Assembly (NCBI GenBank): GCA_030425545.1
Contig: JAUIAC010000027.1
Span: 1-36,617, forward strand
Direction: 5' to 3'
Source of the DNA: a bacterium
GTDB lineage: Bacteria; Myxococcota_A; UBA9042
Length of the DNA stretch: 36,617 nt
The translations under genes and the position numbers were made by a program. Shown here one piece after another: positions 16,264 to 23,278 of this stretch. Each line of letters opens with the position of its first letter. The first letter of the stretch is position 1. The notes beneath the pieces are model-generated. The model saw nothing but the letters and a program-made list of their open reading frames with translations, was not told where the DNA came from and did no database searches.

Positions 16264-18396
16264 ATGGCCGCGACGCACGACACCCCCGAGGGAGCCTGGC
16301 TCTTCGTCGACGACGACGACGGCGGTGTGGTGCGCATCGACCTGGACGGCTCACGGGTCCACATCGGGCGCGACCGCAGCAACGACATCTGGATCGAGCA
16401 CCCCGGCTGCGCCACCCACGCCCTCGTGCTCTACCGCCGTGACGACGTCGACCACATCAAGGTCTACGAGGGCGCCACGGTCCACCTCAACGGGGTCGCG
16501 GTCACGGGCATGCACCGGCTCTACGGCGGCGACACGGTGCGGGTCACCGACCGGACCTTCCTCTACGGGCGCGACGACACGCCGCCCGAGCAGTGTCTGG
16601 GCCTGACCGTGTTCGACGGCGACGACGCCGTCGAGGCGCGCGTGCTGAGGCAGACGCGCGTGGTGATCGGGCGCAAGTCCGGCGACGTGCAGCTCGACGA
16701 CGCCAGCGTGAGTGACCCGCACGTCACGCTGGAGTTCTACGCCGACGACGGCCTCTTTCTGCTGCCGGCAGAGCCCCCGCGCGCGGTGAAGGTCGGCGGG
16801 GCCGCCGTGACCGGCCGGGTGCGGCTCGACGAAGACGCGCAGGTTCAGCTCGGCCGCGTGACGCTGCGGGTGTCGCTCTTGCCCTCGGACGCGCACGGGC
16901 TGATGGCGCCGCTGGAGCGCGCGCGCCTGGTGCAGGGCAGCCGCCACCGCATCGACGCGCCGCCGCCCGCCCACGCGGGCACGCCGCGCGGCTTGCCGGT
17001 GGCCAAGGCGCCCGAGCCGGCCTGGATCGCGCCGCCCCCGGACGCCGTGGTGCCCGAGACGGTGATCGGCTCGCTGGCGCAGATGGCGCAGGAGAGCGAC
17101 GCGCTGCCCGGCTGGCTCGAGGATCTCAAAGAGGACCGCCCGGCGCAGCCGCCCAGGCCCCTACCGGGGGCCGCCAGAGCGCGACCGGCCTCCGCGGGCC
17201 ACGCCGCGCGACCGCAGCCGGGCAGGGGCTCAGCGCGGGCGAGCCCCCGCCCGACGTCCGCCGCGGCGTCCTCGCCCACGTCCGCCCCGAAGCCCGCCCC
17301 CAAGCCCGCCCCGGCGCGCAGCACCGGGCCCCGCCCGGCCCAGCCCCGCGACGCTCGGCCAGCGCCCCGGGCCAGGCCCCAGGCGGCGCGTGAGCCGGGG
17401 CGCCGATCGCCGCCGCCCGGCCCCAGCGTGCGGGTGTCGCCGGAGGTCTTTCAGGGCCGTCAGATCCACCACGACTCGCAGGCCCTGCGCGTCGACGACG
17501 TGCACGGCGCGGTCGCCCAGCGCAGGCAGGGCGGCCGGTCGGGCACGCCGCCGCGCCCCATGCCGGCGGTCCGGTCCGCGCGTGAGCAGATCGCGTCTGC
17601 CGAGACCCAGGTGGCCGCGTCGCCCCTGGTCGGGCTGCACGAGCAGATGACCGACGTGCTGCAGACCAACGACGTGCAGCGGGTGGTCGCCGAGCACTAT
17701 CGCAAGAAGGGCCTGACGCCGCCCCCGGTCGCGCAGCCGACGCCTCCGGCAGCGCCGCGAAGCCCGGAGCCCTGGCCAGCGACCCGCGCCCCCTCGCCCG
17801 CAGAGGAGCGCTACCGTCCGTCGCGGGAGGGCAAGGCAGCGCCCGCGCGCCGCAGCCCGACGGAGGCCTACCGCCGCGGCGACAGCGCCGCGCCCATGCC
17901 GCCCATGCAGCCGGTCTCCGACCTCTCGGCCTCGCACCCGGCCGCGCCGACCCGGCCTCCGCCGCCTCGACCGGCGGCTCACCGGGGCGAGCCGCTGCCG
18001 CCGCAGCCCCTGCCACCGGTGGCGGAGGGCGGCATCTACCGACCCTCGCGCCAGAGCCGCGGTCCGTCGTCGTCGGGTTGGCAGGCGCAGCCGCAGCTCA
18101 CGGGCGTGCTCGACGTCATCCCCGACAAGGCGCGGCTCGACCGCGACGTGCACGTACCCGACCCGGACGCCCTCGCGCAGCAGCAGCGCGTGTCCCAGGC
18201 CCGCGCCCGTCGCCGGGGCGAGGGAGACGCGCCGGTCGCGCAGGGCTACTCCCACCATGACCCCACCCGGGACGCGGCCGCGACGCCTGCACGCAAGGGC
18301 CCGCCCCGTGGCGGCGACGTCGACCGCAGCCCGCGCAGACGCCGAACGCGCGAGGTGGACAACAGCCCGCGCTACTACGACGACGAGGAGCGCTGA
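16264..18396 (+). CDS. FHA-domain protein with long Pro/Arg-rich disordered region
   Basis: The 710-residue protein has two forkhead-associated-like domains in tandem at the N-terminus. The first (about 11-102) includes VHIGRDRSNDIWIEHPGCATHALVL; the serine of the usual SxxH phosphothreonine pocket is not obvious there. The second (about 130-203) has VVIGRKSGDVQLDDASVSDPHVTLEFY, which keeps GR and SxxH, so it is the likelier phosphopeptide reader. From about 240 to the end the chain is low-complexity Pro/Ala/Arg/Ser with a short helical island (residues 440-485, ASPLVGLHEQMTDVLQTNDVQRVV) and two RPSR motifs. FHA proteins usually report to Ser/Thr kinases; none is encoded nearby. AGGGA lies five bases before the ATG. 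Confidence 0.75.
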   Translation: MAATHDTPEGAWLFVDDDDGGVVRIDLDGSRVHIGRDRSNDIWIEHPGCATHALVLYRRDDVDHIKVYEGATVHLNGVAVTGMHRLYGGDTVRVTDRTFLYGRDDTPPEQCLGLTVFDGDDAVEARVLRQTRVVIGRKSGDVQLDDASVSDPHVTLEFYADDGLFLLPAEPPRAVKVGGAAVTGRVRLDEDAQVQLGRVTLRVSLLPSDAHGLMAPLERARLVQGSRHRIDAPPPAHAGTPRGLPVAKAPEPAWIAPPPDAVVPETVIGSLAQMAQESDALPGWLEDLKEDRPAQPPRPLPGAARARPASAGHAARPQPGRGSARASPRPTSAAASSPTSAPKPAPKPAPARSTGPRPAQPRDARPAPRARPQAAREPGRRSPPPGPSVRVSPEVFQGRQIHHDSQALRVDDVHGAVAQRRQGGRSGTPPRPMPAVRSAREQIASAETQVAASPLVGLHEQMTDVLQTNDVQRVVAEHYRKKGLTPPPVAQPTPPAAPRSPEPWPATRAPSPAEERYRPSREGKAAPARRSPTEAYRRGDSAAPMPPMQPVSDLSASHPAAPTRPPPPRPAAHRGEPLPPQPLPPVAEGGIYRPSRQSRGPSSSGWQAQPQLTGVLDVIPDKARLDRDVHVPDPDALAQQQRVSQARARRRGEGDAPVAQGYSHHDPTRDAAATPARKGPPRGGDVDRSPRRRRTREVDNSPRYYDDEER

Positions 18397-18397
18397 C

Positions 18398-19333
18398 CTG
18401 AGCCACCCCGACCTCAACGACCAACTCGCGCTCTTTCACCGGCCGCGCCTGCTCCGGCGCCACGGCGACCCGCCGACCACGGTGCCGCGCGTGCGCACCC
18501 AGCTGCTCAAGTGGATCGGCAACAAGCAGCGTTTCGCCCACGAGATCGCGGGCTGGTTTCCACCGGACGTACGCACCTACTACGAGCCCTTCGTCGGCTC
18601 AGGGGCCGTGCTCGCCACCTTCGCCCCCGAGCGGGCGGTGGCGTCGGACGTGCTCGGCCCGCTCGTGGGCATCTGGCGCATGTTGCAGGACGACCCGGAC
18701 GGGCTCGTGGCCGGCTACACCCAGCGCCGCGACGCCTTCATGGCCTTGGAAGGTCCGGAGCGAAAGGCCTGGTACCTCGCCCTGCGCGAGCGCTACAACG
18801 CCGCGCCCAGCGCGCTCGATCTGCTCTTTCTGGCCCGGTCCTGCTACGGCGGGGTGATCCGCTTCTCCAAAAAGGGCGCGATGAACACGCCCATGGGGCC
18901 GCACAAGCCCGTGAGCGGCGACGCGTTTCGCAAGCGTGTCGGCGTCTGGGGGCCACGCATGGCGGGCGTGCGCTTCGAGCACCGCGGCTACCAGGCCAGC
19001 CTCGCCGAGGCCGGTCGCGGCGATCTGGTCTACTGCGACCCGCCCTACACCGACAGCGAGGCCACGCTCTACGGCGCGCAGGCCTTTCGCTTTCACGAGC
19101 TGCTCGACGCGATCGACGGCGCCAAGTCGCGGGGCGCGCGGGTCGCCCTGTCCATCGACGGAAGCAAGCGCTCTGGCAGCAAGTCGATTCACCTCGACCT
19201 GCCGTCCGGCCTCTTCGAGACCGAGATCCTGGTCAACTGTGGCCGGTCGATGCTGCGGCGCTTTCAGATGGAGGGGCAGACCCTCGAGGGCGAGGTGGTC
19301 GCCGATCGGCTGCTGCTGACGTGGCGGACGTAG
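18398..19333 (+). CDS. D12-class (Dam-like) adenine-N6 DNA methyltransferase, probable CTG start
   Basis: The core matches the alpha/D12 class: LLKWIGNKQRFA (36-47), motif I YEPFVGSGAVLATF (62-75) and motif IV DPPY (214-217), followed by SIDGSKRSG. These methylate adenine N6 in a specific duplex sequence, which cannot be deduced here. The open frame extends back to ATG 18257 inside the FHA gene, but that stretch is merely the shifted frame of its tail. CTG 18398, seven bases after GAGGAG and just past the FHA stop, gives a natural N-terminus (SHPDLNDQLALFH) and 311 residues. GTG 18482 is the fallback start. No restriction endonuclease gene is adjacent, so it appears to be an orphan methylase. 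Confidence 0.8.
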   Translation: MSHPDLNDQLALFHRPRLLRRHGDPPTTVPRVRTQLLKWIGNKQRFAHEIAGWFPPDVRTYYEPFVGSGAVLATFAPERAVASDVLGPLVGIWRMLQDDPDGLVAGYTQRRDAFMALEGPERKAWYLALRERYNAAPSALDLLFLARSCYGGVIRFSKKGAMNTPMGPHKPVSGDAFRKRVGVWGPRMAGVRFEHRGYQASLAEAGRGDLVYCDPPYTDSEATLYGAQAFRFHELLDAIDGAKSRGARVALSIDGSKRSGSKSIHLDLPSGLFETEILVNCGRSMLRRFQMEGQTLEGEVVADRLLLTWRT

Positions 19334-19679
19334 TGGTCTGGTTCACGGATTTTGAACTCATCAACATCCCGGAGGCGGACCACAAGGATCGGGCGGGTCA
19401 TGGTGACGCCGCCTCTTGCCGCCAAAGCCAGCGCAGTTTGGCGATTGTGGCCGCGCGGCGAACGTCGAGCGTGCTTCTGCGCGTACCGATGTAGCGCGCC
19501 CGAGGGCCCGAAAAATCGGGGTTCTCGAGCGTGTGCGCTTGGCCCTCGGCCGCCGTGTTCTGCTAGGCTCCAAGGGCCTACCCCTCTGCCGCACCCTGGC
19601 GGTGCCCGCCCACCGAGCGCGTCGCGCAGGGCGCCCATCTATCTACGCGGGCGAGGGCGTGACGGGCCTCGGAGGCGTG
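19334..19679. other. Intergenic region between methylase and Cys-rich lipoprotein
   Basis: This 346-base stretch holds no gene I can support. Its first about 60 bases (around 19345-19370) are richer in A/T than the surroundings. GTGGTC at 19333-19338 is inverted as GACCAC at 19378-19383, a weak hairpin after the methylase stop. The second half contains the promoter candidate at 19539-19569 and the ribosome binding site GGAGG at 19671-19675. Confidence 0.5.
19539..19569 (+). promoter_or_regulatory. Candidate promoter for the Cys-rich lipoprotein gene
   Basis: TTGGCC (19539-19544) and TAGGCT (19564-19569) are separated by 19 bases, and the -10 box has an upstream TG (TGCTAGGCT) as in extended -10 promoters. 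It lies about 110 bases before the ATG. Spacing is longer than ideal. Confidence 0.35.
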
Positions 19680-22600
19680 ATGCGACGGCTTTGCATGGTG
19701 GCGCTGGCGACGCTGGTCGCGAGCTGCGGTCAGACCGACAACGCGCCGGGCGAGGGCGCGGCCGGTGGCGACGCGGCGGTGGACAGCGCGGCCGGGGGCG
19801 ACATCGGTGGCGGCGGCCAGGGCGGGGACGGCGAGGGCCCTGCCGACACCGTGGTGGGCGACGGAGTCGCTGGCGATGGGGTAGCTGGCGACGGGCTGGC
19901 TGGTGACAGCGGCGCGGTGGACACCGGCGACCCCGGCAACTGCCCCGGCGGAACGGGCTGCGCGTGCGCCGCCAACGACGACTGCGACGCCGCGTTCTGC
20001 ATCGAGACCATCCACGGCAAGCAGTGCGCAGCGACCTGCACCGACACCTGCCCAGGCGGCTACGCGTGCACGAACGTCGGGGTCGGCGGCGACGCGGTGG
20101 CGCTCTGCCTGCCCAAGTTCGGCATGTACTGTCGTCCCTGCAACGACGACAGCGTCTGCCAGGTCGCCGGGGCGTCGGACGCGGCCTGCGTGCGCCACGG
20201 CCTGGACGGCGGCTACTGTGGCGCCGCGTGCACGGACGACGCGGACTGTCCGGCGAATAGCGCCTGCGTCGAGGTCGAGCGGGTCGGCGGCGGCAAGACC
20301 CAACAGTGTGTGCAGGGCGGCGCCAAGTCCGCGCCCAGCTGCGCCTGTGGCGCCGCGGCGAAGGCCGAGGGCTGGTTCACGGACTGCACGGCGCCGGGCG
20401 AGGCGGCTGGGCTGCTCTGCCCCGGTGCGCGGACCTGCGGCGCCAGCGGGCTGTCGAGCTGCGTCAAGAAGGCCGGGGTCCCCTGCGTCGACACGCAGTG
20501 CCTGGTGGATCAGAAGCCCGGCGGCGCCCCGGTGAAGGCGGGCACGGTGTGCAGCGACGGCCTGGACTGCACCGTGGGCGACGTGTGCGACGACAAGGGC
20601 GCGTGCGTGCCCGGGGTCGACACCTGCCCCTGCAAGACCGCGGCGGACTGCGCCGACGATCAGGACCTGTGCAACGGCCAGCCCTTCTGCGACCTGAGCG
20701 CGACGCCGCCGGTGTGCAAGACCAACCCCGCGACCGTGGTGAGCTGCGCCACCGGCAAGGACAGCGCCTGCAAAAAGAACACGTGCCAGCCCGGGTCAGG
20801 TCAGTGCGAGCTGACCACGCTGCCCGACGCGTCGGCCTGTGACGACGGCGACCCGTGCACGTCGGGCGACGCCTGCGTCAAGGGCGCCTGTGTGGGCACG
20901 GTCACGTGCAAGTGCAAGTCCCAGGCAGACTGCGCCGGCTTCGAGGACGGCGACGCGTGCAACGGCACCCTCTACTGCGACCTGGCGGCGGGCTCCTGCA
21001 AGCTGAACCCGGCCACCGTGGTGAGCTGTCCCACCGTCGACGACAGCGCCTGCCAGAAGAACCTCTGCGACGCGAAGACGGGCCAGTGCAGCATGACCCC
21101 CGCCGCGCCCGGGCCCTGCGACGACGGCAACGCCTGCACCCAGGGGGACGCCTGCAAGGGCGGCTCCTGCGCGCCGGGCAAGAACCTGTGCAGCTGCGCC
21201 AGCGACGCCGACTGCGCCGGCAAGAACGGCGGCAACGCCTGCCTGGGCACCCTCTTCTGCGACAAGAACGTGGGCGTGTGCGTGGTCGACCCGAGCACCG
21301 TCAAGGTGTGCCCCAAGGGCAAGGACACCGCCTGCACGAAGAGCCTGTGCGATCCTGCCACCGGCGCGTGCAAGGCCACGCCGGTCGCCGAGGGCAAGGG
21401 CTGCGACGACGGCGACGTCTGCACCAAGCAGGAGAGCTGCAAGTCCGGCGTGTGCGCGTCCCAGACCAACGCCTGCACCTGCAAGGTCACCGCGGACTGC
21501 GCCGGCTATGAAGACGGCGACTGGTGCAACGGCACGCTCTACTGCGACCAGACCGCCGGCGTGTGCAAGGTCAACCCGGCGACGGTGGTGAGCTGCCCCA
21601 GCGCGGGGGAGAGCGCGTGCAAGGTCAACGCCTGCAAGCACAGCTTCGGCGCGGGCGGTCAGGCGACGGGGGCCAGCTGCCAGCTCGTGCCGCGACCCAA
21701 CGGCCTGGCGTGCGCCGACGACAACCCGTGCACCGAGGGGGACGTCTGCATCGACGGCGCGTGCTCGCCTGGGACCAAGGTGTGCGAGTGCAAGACCGAC
21801 GCCATGTGTCAGCCCAAGGGAGGCGTGGACAAGTGCGCGGGCAAGCACGTGTGCAAGGCAGGCGTGTGCAAGCAGGAGGGGGGCAAGCAGTGCCCCACGG
21901 ACCAGGACACCGTGTGCCTGAGCAACCAGTGCCAGCCGGTGGACGGCGCCTGCGCGATGACCGCGACCAACGACGACAAGCCCTGCGATGACAACGACGC
22001 CTGCAGCACCAGCTCGGCCTGCAAGGGCGGCAAGTGCGTCGCAACGAAGCAGCTGAGCTGCGACGACGGCAACGCGTGCACAGCCGACGCGTGTGACCCC
22101 AAGGGTGGCTGCACCTACACGGCCGCGAGCGGAGCGTGCGATGACGGCAAGGCGTGCACCGAGGCGGTGTGCGAGGCCAAGACCTGCAAGACCGTGGACA
22201 AGCCCGAGGTCTGCGACGGCGGCAAGCTCGACGAGGACTGCGACGGGCAGACCGACGAAGAGGGCGCCCAGGGGTGCACCCAGTGGTACCTCGACGGCGA
22301 TGGCGACAAGGCGCCGAGCAAGGCGAGCAAGTGCCTGTGCGGCGCGTCGGGCAAGTACACCGTTGCGTTGGCCAAGCCCCCGTCGGCGTCGCAGCTCGAC
22401 TGCGCGGACAACGACGGGAGCCGCTACCCGGGCGCGCAGGAGACCTGTGACAACGTCGACCACAACTGCGACGGCCACCAGTGGCTGGCGAGCGCGGGGG
22501 CCCTGAGCGAAGGCTTGCCCGGCAGCGTCTGGTACTACCTCGACGGCGACAACGACGGCTACGCCAACACCTCGAAGAAGAAGAAGCTCTGCGCGGCCAC

Positions 22601-23207
22601 AGGCAGCTACACCTTGTCGAAGGCGACTGCCCACGACTGCCACGACGGCGACAAGGCCATCTATCCGGGCGCGGCGGAGACCTGCGACAGCACCGACGTC
22701 AACTGCGACGGGCACCCCCTGGTCAAGGCCACCGGCTACGCCTCCTTTGGGCTCAAGGGTTGCCTGCAACGGAAGTACGACGGCGACGGCGACGGCTGGG
22801 GCGACAAGTGGAAGTCGGGGCAGTGCGTGTGCACGGCCTACAGCAAGCTCAAGGTCGGTGGCGGCCACGGCTACACCACCTCGCTGGGGCACGACTGCAA
22901 CGACAGCAACGCGTCGGCCAAGCCCCTGCAGACGGCGTACTTCAGCTACCCGCACAAGAGCGGCAGCTTGGGCTACGACTGGAACTGCGACAGCAAGGTG
23001 GAGAAGCGCTACGTGGACACGGCCAACTGCCCGGGCAAGAGCAGCTCCTCTGCGAAGTGCGAGAGCTGGCGGGTCAAGGGCTTCAAGAAGGGCGCGATCG
23101 GCTGCGGTGTGCTCGGCGAGTTCCTGAGTGAGTGCAAGCAGAAGTCCGGCGTCGGCAAGACCTGCGTCGCCAAGACCTGGACGTCGTTCAAGCAGACGTG
23201 TCGGTAG
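19680..23207 (+). CDS. Large Cys-rich, MopE-like repeat lipoprotein
   Basis: ATG 19680 follows GGAGG by four bases. The 1175-residue product begins with a short signal ending in the lipobox LVASC (Cys16), then a Gly/Asp/Ala linker with GDGVA repeats (60-79). Residues 87-300 hold small Cys-rich modules (DDCDAAFCIETIHGKQC and DDADCPANSACVEVE types). Residues 316-791 are five tandem units of 94-103 residues (CxCK..ADCA...CNGTLYCD...NPATVVSC...CDDGxACTxGDxC). From about 845 to 1110 there are three Asp-rich MopE-type repeats: YLDGDGDK, YYLDGDNDGY and KYDGDGDGWGD, each followed by DCxDxD..YPGA or similar and NCDGH. MopE-type motifs are annotated as putative metal binding. It is likely an outer-surface protein stabilised by disulphides and calcium or copper; the function is unknown. 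Confidence 0.85.
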   Translation: MRRLCMVALATLVASCGQTDNAPGEGAAGGDAAVDSAAGGDIGGGGQGGDGEGPADTVVGDGVAGDGVAGDGLAGDSGAVDTGDPGNCPGGTGCACAANDDCDAAFCIETIHGKQCAATCTDTCPGGYACTNVGVGGDAVALCLPKFGMYCRPCNDDSVCQVAGASDAACVRHGLDGGYCGAACTDDADCPANSACVEVERVGGGKTQQCVQGGAKSAPSCACGAAAKAEGWFTDCTAPGEAAGLLCPGARTCGASGLSSCVKKAGVPCVDTQCLVDQKPGGAPVKAGTVCSDGLDCTVGDVCDDKGACVPGVDTCPCKTAADCADDQDLCNGQPFCDLSATPPVCKTNPATVVSCATGKDSACKKNTCQPGSGQCELTTLPDASACDDGDPCTSGDACVKGACVGTVTCKCKSQADCAGFEDGDACNGTLYCDLAAGSCKLNPATVVSCPTVDDSACQKNLCDAKTGQCSMTPAAPGPCDDGNACTQGDACKGGSCAPGKNLCSCASDADCAGKNGGNACLGTLFCDKNVGVCVVDPSTVKVCPKGKDTACTKSLCDPATGACKATPVAEGKGCDDGDVCTKQESCKSGVCASQTNACTCKVTADCAGYEDGDWCNGTLYCDQTAGVCKVNPATVVSCPSAGESACKVNACKHSFGAGGQATGASCQLVPRPNGLACADDNPCTEGDVCIDGACSPGTKVCECKTDAMCQPKGGVDKCAGKHVCKAGVCKQEGGKQCPTDQDTVCLSNQCQPVDGACAMTATNDDKPCDDNDACSTSSACKGGKCVATKQLSCDDGNACTADACDPKGGCTYTAASGACDDGKACTEAVCEAKTCKTVDKPEVCDGGKLDEDCDGQTDEEGAQGCTQWYLDGDGDKAPSKASKCLCGASGKYTVALAKPPSASQLDCADNDGSRYPGAQETCDNVDHNCDGHQWLASAGALSEGLPGSVWYYLDGDNDGYANTSKKKKLCAATGSYTLSKATAHDCHDGDKAIYPGAAETCDSTDVNCDGHPLVKATGYASFGLKGCLQRKYDGDGDGWGDKWKSGQCVCTAYSKLKVGGGHGYTTSLGHDCNDSNASAKPLQTAYFSYPHKSGSLGYDWNCDSKVEKRYVDTANCPGKSSSSAKCESWRVKGFKKGAIGCGVLGEFLSECKQKSGVGKTCVAKTWTSFKQTCR
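19857..19916 (+). repeat. 15-bp tandem repeat encoding GDGVA
   Basis: Four units encode GDGVA, GDGVA, GDGLA and GDSGA in the linker behind the lipobox of the lipoprotein at 19680. Third positions vary between units, so the repeat is old or selected at protein level. Confidence 0.6.
20625..22052 (+). repeat. Five tandem Cys-rich units of about 285 bp
   Basis: Units start at 20625, 20907, 21189, 21474 and 21783, each with a TGC-N3-TGC codon pair (CPC, CKC, CSC, CTC, CEC) and encode 94, 94, 95, 103 and about 90 residues. Units 1 to 4 share NPATVVSC or a close form, plus DSAC-K-x-x-C and CDDG-xxCT. Unit 5 is the most diverged. Confidence 0.75.
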
Positions 23208-23278
23208 CAGAATCTTGCCTTGGGGGCGTGCGACGACGCCTGCCGGCGCTGACGTCGTGACCCGGCGCGGGAGCGCGC

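Noticed and set aside
19264..19638. Minus-strand open frame with MTRPILVVRLRDVDEFKI after the methylase
   Set aside because: Most of it is antisense to the methylase 3' end or GC-rich spacer; only about 25 residues look protein-like and there is no ribosome binding site.
23205..23211. TAGCAGA at the stop codon of the large Cys-rich gene, resembling the repeat's end
   Set aside because: Only seven bases match, there is no inverted partner nearby and the following bases differ.
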